This document shows positions 11,299 to 22,736 of a DNA stretch of 64,000 bases, piece by piece. The stretch comes from Trema orientale (Eukaryota; Streptophyta; Magnoliopsida; Rosales; Cannabaceae): the NCBI GenBank assembly GCA_002914845.1, contig JXTC01000327.1:30830-94829 (forward strand), read 5' to 3'. Within the stretch, counting starts at the first letter, position 1. Every line of letters begins with the position of its first letter. A program made the translations under genes and the position numbers. The notes under the pieces are model-generated. The model was given only the letters and a program-made list of their open reading frames with translations, made no database searches and had not been told where the DNA came from.

Positions 11299-14200
11299 TC
11301 ATCGAGGGCCAAAAGTAGAATTTGTCAAATTGTTTTGAGAGCACCCTTCAGCACCTGATCCTTGGCTGCCATGATCACCATTCGTAAATTTTCCCACGGA
11401 AAAAGCTGGTCGTTCCGGTTTCGCAAGACTTATACTCTCAGTTGTTAACATTTGAACAATTGATGACATAGTTGGCCTATTGCATGCGTCTTCTTGAACA
11501 CACAGTAATCCAATATGGACATACCTCATAAACTCATTTAGAGGACAAGAATCTTTCAAAGATGGATCCATTAGCTCCAATCCTTCACCATCATTCCATA
11601 GTTGCCAAGCCTGAATTGAAAAAAAAAAGGTGTAGATATTGATATAGAGGTCAATATAAACTTCATATATATATATATATATCGCTACGAGATTTATATA
11701 TTAATAATATTAATATGAAAACAATGTATATACATATTCTTACATATGCAAGCAAACTAGGCGCAAATTTTGTGAGATGAAAACCAGAATTCTTTTTCCC
11801 GCTCAGAATCTCAAGTAAGAGTACTCCGAAGCTAAACACATCGGACTTTATAGAATATAATCCCTCCATAGCATATTCTGGGGCCATATAACCACTATGC
11901 AAAAAAAGAGTAAAAAAAGTGAATAATTAATAACAGACTAAGTTTTCAAACTAAGTTGAGGATCAATTAGTAGGAATTGCACGCATTCATTATACTCTAA
12001 CTTTAAAATAATAAAGATTATAGTTGTAATTGTACTTACTAAGTTCCAACAATTCTCTTAGTGTTTCCATGAATTTGATCGATTCCAACCATTCTGGCCA
12101 TGCCAAAATCTGATATTTTTGGATTCATATCTCTATCTAATAAGACATTACTAGCTTTTAGATCTCGATGTATTACCCTAAGCCGAGAATCTTCGTGAAG
12201 ATATAGAATTCCTCGAGCAATTCCACCTATTATCTTGTTACGTGTTGACCAGTCTAGTAGTGCTTGCATTTTGGGATCTACACATTCATAAACAAATTAA
12301 ACACAAGTATTTTAAAAGAAATTTAAATTGTAGACTCGTAATTGTAAAACTATAACCAAACTCCTTTCCATAAGCAGAGGAACATAAAACATAAATTATA
12401 CATGTTATAAACTAACCGAATAAAAAATAATCAAGGCTTTTGTTGGGCACAAATTCATAGACAAGTAATGTTTCTCCTCCCCCCAAACAAAATCCCAAAA
12501 GCCTAACAAGGTTTCTGTGTTGTAGCTTAGCAACCAATGCAACTTCATTTCTAAATTCTTCTTCACCTTGGCCAGAGCTTTTTGACAGTCTCTTCACAGC
12601 TATTTCCTGTCCTTCAGGAAATATCCCCTGTCCTTCAGGAAATATCCCCTGTAAATGATATTGGAATAAGCATTGACTCCTATTATAACACTACAACAAA
12701 AGACAGTTTCCATGTCACCAACACCAAGTCATTTTCTGACGATGTGGAACATCAACAACTTTGTTCTTTCCGGGACGAGGAGGATCACTTATTTTCTCAT
12801 ACATATGTGAAGTGGCCTTAGCCAACTAAATGTTACCTTGTACACTTCACCAAATCCACCTTCACCTAGCTTGTAGTCTGTAGAAAAGTTTTTTGTAGCG
12901 GTTTCTATGGTGATCAAACCGAATTCCAACGACTCTGTACCATCTATAACGAAAGAAACAAATTAGCTGGTAGTGTTAGCATAGAAGTTTGCTTGACTAA
13001 ATAATAGAAGTTTTAGTTTATATTTCTATACCACTTTCTCGTCGAACGACGTTGTATTTCTTGGCTACCATATTTACTCTCTTGTGATAAAAAAGACCGC
13101 AGCCAGCAAAAGCCAAAGAGGCAACAGTCACGCCTATTACAATACCGGCAACTGTTCGTCTTGATATTTGTTTGCTTCCTCCTACAAAATATAAAGTCTA
13201 TGGATCAATCATTCTTGTACGCTCAAACATTCAAACCATTTATGGCGGTGAACTATGCGTAATAGATAAGTATAAATAATAAGATAATGTTTAATGTCAT
13301 CAGCAGCCATGCAGATGACTCTATGTATACTTCATGGAAAAGTATGTATGATTGATTAAGCTTACGATAATAATTTCTCACTTCTAATTTCTTTGACAAA
13401 CTTATTTCCTGATAATTCCTTCAAGAACCTAGAACTTCACTAATGTCCTTGTTATGTAACATATATGAGGTTATCATGATAAGCCTTAAAAATAATCATT
13501 ATAATGTTAATAGGCATAAAAAATAAAGGGCAAAAATTAACTCTTGACTTACTTTTCCAAGAGTTACCCTTGGTTTCTAGATAATTGACTTTAGCATATT
13601 TTGCCCCCAAAAGTAAGTACTCTTATTATTCTGCTCCAAAATTGGCAAAAATAGTCTCACTTTACCTTAAAATTATATTCTTGACCAATGACTTGTCGTT
13701 TTTTTTTTTTTAATCTTTTTTCGCCATTTGTACTGCCACCTGGATTTAGTTCTTTAAACATTTGATCGGTTTCTTAAATTTGAGAACAATTGACGATTTT
13801 GCAGCAATCCATGCTTTTTTAGGGGGCAAAGTGAGACTACTAAATTTTGCTAACTGTGGGACAAAATATGTCGAAATCAATAATCATGTGATGAAGTAAA
13901 TAGCGAAATTTGAAGACAGAAAACAAAAAATTTCACTTCTATATTTTCATAAATAACCTGGAGCAGGCAGAGGGGGCGGCGACTCTGCCATCTGTGGCGG
14001 CCTTGTTGATGGAGGCGGAGGAAATACAACTGTAGGATTAGACGTAGTTTCATAGTAAAACGGGTACAGCTCATACCTAACGTTACAACTTGGGAACAAA
14101 ACTCTTCCACCTAATTTTCCGTTACAACAAATGGCGAGACGCGCAATTGCATCTCGAAGGCATCTGGTGCAATCATCACCAGATAAGTCCGGCGTACACT

Positions 14201-14792
14201 GCATAAGCGTGTAAATGGTCTGAAAGCCATTAAACTTGACTTCCTTCGTAAGAAAACTTTTTGCTCCATTGTCAACTTCACTTGCAGAATCAGTCATAAT
14301 CTGCTCGAGTGTATTTTGAAAATGGTCCCGTTCCGTTACATTAGCTGTATTTAACAAGGCAACTCTGGGCCTCTCGTCCACAGTATCGAAGAAAGATCGA
14401 TTCGAGTACCGTAACGTGCATTCATCGTACCATATCACGATCTGCTTCTCAACAGGACACTTCTCAGTTGCGTCCTTTGTGGCGAATGCCACGCAGTCCT
14501 TGCACATAGTAGCGTTGACATCTCCACGGCAAAGGTAGCTGCCAAAGACTGCCCCCGTGGAAGAGGAATTATCGCCCACTTCGATTCGGTAGAATCCCTC
14601 TCCTTGATTTGCTTTAAAAGAAAGTTTACTTAGGAGCTTATTAAGATTTGATTGGTAGATGCTATTAGGGGCGTAAGTACTTGCGTTTGAGCAATTATGA
14701 TAAATGTAAGTAGGATTAATAGTGTAGGATTCAGCCGCAGTAAAAATCACAGTAAGACTGATAATGAAGAGATTGAAGTAAAATATCCTCAT
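11299..14792 (-). CDS. Cysteine-rich receptor-like protein kinase (CRK1), 7 exons
   Basis: Membrane receptor kinase with two extracellular DUF26 (Gnk2-type) domains. Exons: 14792-13958, 13181-13032, 12943-12837, 12648-12417, 12277-12040, 11894-11744, 11610-11299. All introns are GT-AG and phases join to a 674-residue protein without stops. Signal peptide at residues 1-20; C-X8-C-X2-C motifs at Cys88/97/100 and Cys199/208/211; a Pro-rich stalk; transmembrane helix about 289-310. Kinase: GEGGFGEV 355-362, VK lysine 383, HRD Asp480, DFG 498-500, APE 525-527. Length fits the CRK family. I chose the ATG at 14792 because it gives a clean signal peptide; the frame is open to a GTG at 14825. Odd: a seven-residue block before the VK lysine is duplicated (12607-12648). 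CRKs commonly act in pathogen and oxidative-stress signalling; the ligand here is unknown. The remnant at 20.9-30.6 kb is its paralogue. Confidence 0.93.
12607..12648 (-). repeat. In-frame 21-bp tandem duplication at the start of CRK1 exon 4
   Basis: Bases 12628-12648 and 12607-12627 are identical 21-mers encoding GIFPEGQ twice, immediately before EIAVKRL. Typical CRKs have a single G-x-L-P-x-G-Q between the glycine loop and the VAIK lysine. The first unit is preceded by the intron's TTTACAG, and the second by the GACAG that ends the first unit, so both offer an AG|GGG acceptor in the same phase. Confidence 0.95.
12689..12781. mobile_element. Possible CACTA-derived fragment in CRK1 intron 3
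   Basis: Starts CACTACAACAAAAGACAG, close to the terminal sequence of the CACTA family at 47594 and 59254. It ends where homology to the CRK2 copy (20921) begins. Only one end is visible and no target duplication is clear. Confidence 0.3.
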
Positions 14793-14906
14793 GATGGGTA
14801 CAGAAATATGTTTATGGGACAGCACCGACCGATGATCGGTTTATGGAGCTTCAAAGCTTGTTTAAGGAAGCGTGTTCGATCGGGTAACTTTATTACTCTA
14901 CAACAT

Positions 14907-14935
14907 GTCAAGTTGATTTTTCGTCCACGTCAACG
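14907..14935 (-). promoter_or_regulatory. W-box pair upstream of CRK1
   Basis: On the minus strand, TTGACG (14933-14928) and TTGAC (14911-14907) lie about 115-140 bp upstream of the start codon. TTGAC is the core bound by WRKY factors, which commonly control CRK and other defence genes. The paralogous CRK2 upstream region has the same site expanded to three head-to-tail TTGACG copies (28631-28648) plus TTGACA (28665-28670). The family knowledge is established; use of the sites here is inferred. Confidence 0.45.
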
Positions 14936-15316
14936 TCCCCAAGCTTTGAAAGGTCATGTCTTGTGGAAATTAAGGGGCAAAATTAGAAAGTAAAGGGCAG
15001 ATGGAGTATTTGATTACGCTAGTAGTGTTGGAAATTTCTTGAAAAGTACTGTTACATGTTTACTTTTGCGGTATGGATAACTTTTTTTTTTCCCCTTGTG
15101 CACTAATAAGATGCCGTGATAGTTAGCTAATTGGGACTTAGTTTAGTTGGTCTAGGAATTTTTTTTTTTTTTTTGGAAATAGGTCTAGGACTTTTAGTGG
15201 TCTAAAATTTTTGAAGGCGTAGAGAATGGTTGGAATTAAGACTATTTTATGCATTAATTTAATAATAAAAAATTAAAAAAATGTTGTGATAGTTATTATA
15301 TCATATATATATATAT

Positions 15317-15488
15317 GGGGATGGCTACGGTAGGGGCGTCCCTACGTAAGGTCATGCCTTAATTATCGTTGGATGAGAATCTGTGGGGAATAACGGGAAT
15401 CTGTAGAGAATCTATTTATATACAGATTCCCATACAACGGTGAATAGACAGGGCCCTACGTAGGGGCGCCCCTACTGTAGACGCGCCC
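15317..15488. mobile_element. MITE in the CRK1 upstream region
   Basis: A 172-bp element with inverted ends (GGCTACGGTAGGGGCGTCCC at the left; the right end read inward starts GGGCGCGTCTACAGTAGGGG). It lies between TATATA runs, so a TA target is plausible (Tc1/Mariner-like). The middle is itself partly palindromic (AGAATCTGTGG and ATACAGATTCCC). A 152-bp relative sits at 28081-28232 at the same relative place upstream of CRK2, so this insertion predates the CRK duplication. Confidence 0.75.
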
Positions 15489-15499
15489 TATATATATAT

Positions 15500-16190
15500 A
15501 TCTGACTTATTTTCCTCGAACCTCATTGAAAAAAGGGACCATTTTTTTCATAATAAAAGAAACAATTTTTAAGTTAAAAGAATTTTAAATTACAGATTAT
15601 TTATGTTTCATTTTTCATTTATTAACAAATTTTAACTACAATAAAAAAGAACTAGATAGAAAGGCCGTCAATTTTTCAACTACATGGAGTAAGAAAAGGA
15701 ATCATCAGCTAAAAATTTAAAACCCAGAAAGTTTTTATTTCATAGCATATCATCAGTTCATTTATGAAGGTTTGATTCATATTGTATTGTGTATTTTTCT
15801 GGTATTTTAATTCATATTACGTCTTTGTTTTCAGGATCTTTTATTGCTTCTGCAGCACTATTTTCAACACTTAACGTCCATTCTGAAAATTCCAAAATTT
15901 TCCTTTTTTTCTTTTATGTAGTATTAGAGTTTTTTAATCTCATATTTTTTAGAGTTAATTTCTAATCTAAATAGTTGTCGTTGATCTTGTATAGCTAATC
16001 ATATTTAATTCCTATATTTGTATCAACCATGTAAATATAGATATCAGCCATGTAAATATAGATATTGTATGCTTCATTGTAAAATATACTATTGAAAAAT
16101 TCTAAGCTGCTATTTTTCTTATTTCTTCAAATATGGTATTAGAGCAGGTTTATAGGTATAAATAAAAATTATTTATACTTGTATTTATTA
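15500..16190. other. CRK upstream flank shared with CRK2, then unassigned DNA
   Basis: Homology to the CRK2 upstream region runs, inverted, from the CRK1 start out to about 15770 (matching 27785), including the shared words AACCCAGAAA and TTTCATAGCATATCATCAGTTC. Beyond that the two diverge. No gene is seen. Confidence 0.6.
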
Positions 16191-16249
16191 TATCTTCTTT
16201 TGTTCCAATAGGTGTAATAGGTGAAATTTGTCTGAATTCGCCACTTGGT

Positions 16250-17790
16250 ATAATTGTCATCACTAAAACGCTGGTCAAAATTATTTTTTAAATCTTGTAA
16301 TGTCTTGTCTAAAGCTTCGAAACAGTACTTGTTATTCATCGGTGCTTCATCCTATAATATAAGTCTCATTTTTTCAATTAATTTTGCCAACTGAGTTCTT
16401 TTTTTGATATGACAGGTGGAAAATTTATCAGTTGATAAAAGTATTTGAAATCTTAAATGTGCGGTTCTGCCTTTAGGTTATATAATAATGAAGCTATTTC
16501 AGATGATGCAACAGCTAAAATAATTCCGTTGTTTGATCTGATTTTGGTGATAATTGTATTTCATGAAAAAAATTTTCCTGTGCCTCTATATCCATAAATA
16601 AAGAATAAATTTTTTTTATTGTTTAATGATTCTTCAATTTGTTCATAGATATAACGTTGTTCATTATTCAAGTTTTTCTCTGAGATAGTATTCTCTTTTT
16701 TTAGTTTATTAATGTCATAATCTAATTCTTCTAGTAAAAGTTTATTATTTAAATCATCAATTAATGTTCACGCTGGTAGTGGTAGATTAAAATTTGTTAG
16801 AGTAGATGAATTTAAATTTTATCATTTTTCTAATTCTTATAGCGTAGGCATCAACTACATATTATTGGAAAAGTCTGTAAGTTTTAAATAAGATATTATT
16901 TACATTTTCATCCTGTTGTAATTGATAACAATATAATGCTATCATAGGTATTTTATTTATTGAAGGTCGTTTTCCTAGTCTGTTTATGTTGTAATTTAAA
17001 TCGATTCTGTAACCATCCTCTCCGTATAGAAATAAAAGGGGATATTGTTAGGCCATATAAGCTAGATGTAATTTTGTAATTCTTTGTAAATTGTTTGTTT
17101 TGTCTTGGATTATAGTGTCTCTTCCCTCTTCATATTCACCAATATCTCCGACAATTAATTCTCCTATATCATTTGAAGTGGGTAATTCATACTGATTATT
17201 AGCTATAGGTCATCGTCCTATTAATCTTAATTTCATTGATAAAATTTTATTTTCATGGTGTCTATCTCTAACTATACGAAAAAGCTTTACTAATTCGTTA
17301 TTTTCATTAAGTATCTTGATTAAATTCTCAACAATTCATTTTGTCAATTCTCTTGATTCATCATCGAATGAGAATATTGACATTCAATTTTTGGTTTCGT
17401 TTTCTGTGTTATACATATATATATGATTAGAAAAATCTTATAAAATTATTATTTGCTAGCAATAAGGATCCCATAAGATGATGTACTTGACCGCTGATTT
17501 TAAAAATGTATGGACCGTCTGAATTTCTTGTATTTTTTTTATGTTTTCTCCGAAAGATATGAAAGCAAACATGGAATTAAAAATTCGAATATTTTTTTAG
17601 AAATATGTACTTAAAAACCCTCCGTAATAATAAAGTAGCTGATCTAGTATAGGAAGATAATTTTTTATTGGAATAAATTTAATTGTTCCATCTTTACAAC
17701 ATAGGTTATATTTTGGTGGATAAGTTCTTTTGGCAGATTCGTCAAACCAAAAAATGCATTGCAATATTTACAGATGCAAGAGTAGTCTCC
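16250..17790 (-). pseudogene. Helitron Rep/helicase remnant
   Basis: Read on the minus strand from 17790 downward, in shifting frames. First comes the zinc-finger-like N-terminal region (CKYCNAFFWFDESAKR, PPKYNLCCKDGTIK, NIRIFNSMFAFISFG). Then the Helitron-like N domain (LVKLFRIVRDRHHENK, LIVGDIGEYEEGRDTI, LQRITKLHLAYMA, LYGEDGYRIDLNYNINR). Then the Pif1-type helicase start (NNEQRYIYEQIEESLNNK, IYGYRGTGK = Walker A) and DEAPMNNKYCFEALDKTL (Walker B region). This is the order expected of a rolling-circle Helitron replicase. Many stops and frameshifts make it a fossil. The element's 5' TC and 3' hairpin-CTRR ends were not located. Confidence 0.8.
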
Positions 17791-17889
17791 AAGATCATGA
17801 TATTTATTAATATCACCTGTAACACAATATGGAATAAGAGTTAAAAGTAAAAAAATACATAATGAATGAGGGGTTTTTCCCCCCTATTT

Positions 17890-19080
17890 TTATATGGTGA
17901 ATGAAGAGACTACTATGTGTATTGAAACGGGTTGATGCTGAAGGCTTAGCCGAGTGAAAGAAATATTTTTCAAGATCTGTAAAACTTGATATTGCAGCGA
18001 GCCTTGATCGGTGAATATTTTCTGAATTTGTACTAAAATTTTGATATTGATGATTGGAAATAGCATCACTGCTAAATACGGAGTCTTCATTTAGAAGAAA
18101 ATAATGATCTCGTTTACGTTGATGCCTTCATGGTCGAAAATTTTCCGACATCATCCTGTTATTTATGTGATTCAGAAAGTGGGCAAGAGAAAAATCAACA
18201 AAAAATAAGTATCATGTTAATATTTCTTTTGTTGAAAGCTTATGGAATAATATAATAATACTATATGTATATAAAGTAATTAATTTTTTCTGTATTTGTT
18301 TTTTCGACTTTATTTACTCATTTTGTTACACTAATTAAAATTTGGACGATTATTATTAATGTTAAATTAATTATGGCATTTTTGTTTACGATTTATTGAA
18401 ATTATATTCTTTTATTATATCTATTTTCCAACCCATGCAAAATTACCAACTCTTGCAAAATTGCCTAAAAACTCTCACCCAACAATATTCCTCTGAACAC
18501 TCCAAACGACAAAACCATAAAAGCATACAATTAATAGTAAAAGTGGAGGGGGGGAGAGGGAGGGGGAGGATAAAGAGTTCAAGTGGGTTACATTTGGCTA
18601 GTATTATTTCTACCTATAATTCAAATTTTAAATTTATTTTCTTGATTTATTTATCAAATTTTCTTACAACATGCATTAATATTCTTACTTTAATTTATTT
18701 TAACATGAATTTAATTTTTTTTATAACTTAAGTATAGGATGATGAGTTTATGTTTTTTTTTTCTACTAACGTTAAAAAAATAAAGTTTGCGACTATTTTA
18801 TCTTAACTATGAGTAAACTTTACAAAGAATTAAAATTAATAAGAATTATCCCTAAGAAAAAACTAATGATAATTAGAATATTAAAAGTATATTAGTAGAA
18901 TAAGATAAAATAAATAAAATCTAAATGATTAAAGTCATAAGCCACAAATATGTTGCCTATTTTTAAGTCATAAATAACTTTTTATATTTAAATACGTATT
19001 AATTAGATTAAATATTGATAGTAGAATTATTAATATTATTATAATAATTAGATCAAAATATAATGGCCCAAATTAGAGTA
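17890..19080. other. No gene seen
   Basis: AT-rich. The left part (to about 18100) may still be Helitron flank. A G-rich patch (GGAGGGGGGGAGAGGGAGGGGG near 18545-18570) stands out. No coding motif or RNA gene is visible. Confidence 0.4.
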
Positions 19081-19089
19081 ACCATCAAT

Positions 19090-19812
19090 GGAGCAAAAAC
19101 AAAATTCTCCATTGAAACATCACTCATATCTATAAATATATATATAGCATTTGGCTCAAATATGTGAAAGTCATCATCAATATATGACAAATTTATAGGA
19201 TAGTGTATTTAAGCGTTTATCTAGCCACCTAAGAAACAATTTTTCATTTTTCTTTCAAAAAAATAATTTTTGGCAATTAGATAAACGTCTAAAATACTGT
19301 CCATATATTAAAACATTTGCCATATATATTATATTAGTTAGACAATAAAGATAAAATCACAGGAATAAACCACAGTATTGCCCAAAAACTACTAAATGCA
19401 TGAAGGCAAGGGAAAAAAGAAGAGGAATAGAGAAGCATCAAAGCAAGGTAGCGGACTGATAGAAGAGAGGAGGGGGAATGACCAATACAAAGCAAAAAGA
19501 CACAAAAACCCAGTCTAACCCCCCACCCAAAGGTAGAGACAAAAGGTCAATTTGGTCAAATTGTAAAATCAAAGATGAAAAGACCAAATAACTACATCCA
19601 GTCACAAGCCACAACCAGAATCCTAAGGACAAACTCGTAAAATCATAATAAAAGCCAAGTTACTGTTATCTGTACACTAATTTCCTGCTTAGCCTAGCTT
19701 GTAATAATATATATCCCGACCTTACAACAGAAGCCATTATCCACATCAATTTTCGGGCAGTCAATATCTAACTCCATATGATTAATAGAAACATAATCAT
19801 CATTGCCAAATG
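19090..19812. repeat. Unclassified dispersed repeat, copy 1
   Basis: Shares long stretches with 39770-40564. Examples are the ATCATCAATATATG...TAGCCACCTAAGAAA...GGCAATTAGATAAAC segment (19170-19290), GCCCAAAAACTA (19381), and AAGCCATTAT...GGGCAGTCA...ACTCCATATGAT...ATCATCGCCAAA-like sequence (19731-19811). No terminal repeats or coding motif were recognised, so the class is unknown. Confidence 0.6.
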
Positions 19813-19859
19813 TAGATCAGTTTGTAAAATATAATTAAGAAAATCCTGGGGACGTCACT

Positions 19860-20920
19860 TTATGACCTCTTGAATAAGAGGTATCCTAGTACCACCACTC
19901 CATTAGTATGGTGTCTACCAAGATACCTCTTGATTAAGAGCTCATGGGTTCAAATCCTGGGGACCTCACTTTGGGGAATGAGAGTATCCAAAACCAAACC
20001 CAATAGGAATGAGAATACCATTGGACAAATGACAGGCGGGCCCCCTGTCACAAAAATGTCAGTATTTTTGTTTGGAGAATGAGAGTATCCAAGGACAAAT
20101 CCACTGGGAATGAGAGTACCAGATGGACAAATAACAGGCTGGCCCCCCCCGTCACAAAAACATCAGCACTTTTGTTTGAAGAACATCTTCTGCAAAACGG
20201 TGGGCCCGCTCACTATTTGTTCAATGGTACTCTCATTCCCATTAGGTTTGGCGATAGATACTCTCATTCCCCAAGGTAGAGTCCCCAGGATTTGAACTCA
20301 TAACCTCTTGAACAAGAGCTCTTGAACAAGAGGTATCCTGATAACCACTATGCCATTAGTGTGGTAGGCATGGTAGTTACCAGGATACCTCTTGTTTAAG
20401 AGGTCATGGGTTCAAATCCTATGGGCGTGATGGTTACCGGGATATCTCTTGTTCAGGAGGTCATGGATTCAAATCTTGGGGACTCTACCTTAGGGAATGA
20501 AAGTACCCAAAGCTAAACTCACTGAGAATGAGAGTACCAGGTGGACAAATGACGAGTGGGACCCTCGTCACAAAAACATCAGCATTTTTGTTGGAAGAAC
20601 ATCTTCCTCAGAGCGGTGGGTCTGCCCGCTATTTGTCCAATGATACTCTCATTCACATTGGATTTAGTTTTAGGTACTCTCATTCTAAGTGACGTCCCCA
20701 GAATTTGAACCCATAAACTCTTAATCAAGATATGACCTCTTAATCAAGAGGTATCCTGGTAGCCATCACACCAATAGAGTGGTGGTTACCAGGATACCTC
20801 TTATTCAAGAGGTCATGAGTTCAAACCCTAGGGACGTCACTTTGAGGAATGAGAGTACCCAAAATTATTAGATAAATAGTGAGTGGGCCCACCGTTTTGA
20901 GGAAGATGTTCTTCCAACAG
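19860..20920. repeat. Array of palindromes with tRNA-like arms
   Basis: Three inverted repeats are centred near 19905, 20355 and 20775. Each arm reads, inward to outward, TACCAGGATACCTCTTG-loop-AAGAGGTCATGGGTTCAAATCC-TGGGGACG. This resembles the anticodon stem, T-arm and Pol III B-box (GGTTCAAATCC) of a tRNA gene. Between neighbouring palindromes lie inverted copies of a GGAATGAGAGTACC motif flanking a GTGGGCCCGC-like GC patch. The unit recurs about every 420-450 bp. It is a foldback or tRNA-derived (SINE-like) array and not a set of functional tRNA genes, because no cloverleaf with an acceptor stem can be completed. Confidence 0.7.
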
Positions 20921-21612
20921 GATCACTTATTTTCTCATACATATGTGAAGTGGCCTAAGCCAACTAAATGTTACCTTGTATACTTCACCAAATCCACCTA
21001 CACCTAGCTTGTAGTCCGTAGAAAAGTTTTTTGAAGCGGTTTCTATGGTGATCAAATCGAATTCCAACGACGCTTTGCCATCTATATATCGAAAGAAACA
21101 AATTAGCTGGTAGTGTTAGCATAGAAGTTTGTTTGACTAAATAATAGAAGTTTTAGTTTATATTTCTATACCATTTTCTCGTCGAACGACATTGTATTTC
21201 TTGGCTACCATAATTACTCTCTTGTGATACAAAAGACCGCAGCCGGCAAAAGCCAAAGAGACAACAGTTATGCCTATTACAATACCAGCAACTGTTCGTC
21301 TTGATATTTGTTTGCTTCCTCCTACAAAATATGAAGTATATGGATAAATCATTATTGTACGCTCAAACTTTCAAACCATGTATGGCGGTGAACTATACCA
21401 AAATCCTCAAGCAGTGTAATAGATAAGTATAAATAATAAGATAATGTTTAATGTCATCAGCAGCCATGCAGATGACTCTAAGTAAATTTCATAGAAAAGT
21501 ATCTATGGTTAAGCTTAAGATGATAATTTCTCACTTCTAATTTCTTTAACAAACTTATTTACTTATAATTCCTTCAAGAAACTAGAACTTCACTAATGTC
21601 CTGGTTATGTAA
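20921..21612 (-). pseudogene. CRK2 fragment: exons 3 and 2 with start of intron 1
   Basis: Near-copy of CRK1 12782-13459. Exon 3 is 21081-20975 (107 bp) and the transmembrane exon 2 is 21321-21172 (150 bp), the same lengths as in CRK1. The glycine loop reads GVGGFGEV where CRK1 has GEGGFGEV. On the left, homology stops abruptly at 20921 against the palindrome array, so exons 4-7 are missing. On the right it stops at the Copia LTR, after the duplicated target TGTAA (21608-21612). Exon 1 of this paralogue is at 28784-30637 on the opposite strand; see the inversion finding. Confidence 0.9.
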
Positions 21613-22736
21613 TGAAAGGGAAAATCTGTTGGCAACTTCATGTTACAACATAACTGGTTTCCTGGTCATGTTACAACATGCGACTAAATATTTGATCTGA
21701 TTTGATTTTTCAGTATTTGCCTTTTATATGCTTTAGGTCATGATTTGTATAGTTGTCAATCATAAAAATCTGATCTTATTAATGTATACACGGATTTAAT
21801 TGATAGGAAATAGGTAAGAGACTCTTACTTAAATTGGTTTTGAGTATATGTCATTAATATGCCACTATTTCATTAAGGAAATGCCTTTAAATGAATATTT
21901 TATGTTAATATCTTTTATGGAAGTTTCATTAACTCATTTATGCAGATTCTCACTGATTAAAGTTACTCTAATTCGTGCTATTAGCTGTAAAAAAATGTTT
22001 GAATAACTAATTATTTTGTTTCAGGAAAGTAATCTGAAAGTTTCCTCTTCTGTTACAACATGACTGGTTGACAGATAATGTTGCAATACGTGGACAGAAT
22101 CAGCAGTTATTTTCCAGATCTGTTTTTCTAAGTTTGGTAACAAACTTGGCTGATCTTGCAAGTCTTCTAATCAATATTAAATGCTCCTAAATGCTGTTTT
22201 ACAGATCATACACGTGAAGGATTGCTCCCTTCTCTATTTAAAGACCACTCAAGAGTAGCTTTAGGTAGAGAGACCACTATTGTATTTCGGCTATTGAGTG
22301 TAAAAGAAAGATTTTTCTTTTAGCCATATTTTAGACTTAGAAGGTGTCCTAGTCGTTTGAGTGACAGTGCTTCAGAAGAGGTACTGATTGTCTTCGAGAG
22401 AAGATCGACTTCAAGTATCTGGAGGGATTTCAGAAGAACGAAGTCAACCTAAGACGAGTGGTGCTCGCTAAACACGTTAGTGAAGGAATACATCCACATT
22501 GCGACAATCAAAAGAGGGAGCCTTTTATTGTATAAGTCAAATTGGTGTTTGCATTCATTCAAACTTTACTAATAGTGTTTATTCTCTGGGCATGGGCCCC
22601 TTGGACGTAGGTTATCGGGAGATAACTGAACCAAGTAAAAATATCTTGTGTTATTTTTATAATTTCTGTATTACCATCTCACGTAATTAATTGAAAATTA
22701 ATTATATTCGGTAATACCTGATTAACGGACCTAACA
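21613..22736 (+). mobile_element. Copia retrotransposon 5' LTR
   Basis: A 1124-bp LTR that starts TGAAAGGGAAAATC and ends CCTAACA. It is followed directly by ATTGGTATCAGAG (22737-22749), the primer-binding site complementary to initiator Met-tRNA. An inverted near-copy lies at 31212-32333. The flanking TGTAA (21608-21612) is the target duplication. Confidence 0.92.

Noticed and set aside
14793..14825. Longer CRK1 start at the upstream GTG
   Set aside because: GTG is not a normal plant start, and the extra 11 residues would precede and spoil the signal peptide; ATG at 14792 is better.
19870..20830. Functional tRNA genes
   Set aside because: The arms resemble an anticodon stem and T-arm, but no acceptor stem or complete cloverleaf can be formed, and the copies lie in inverted pairs.
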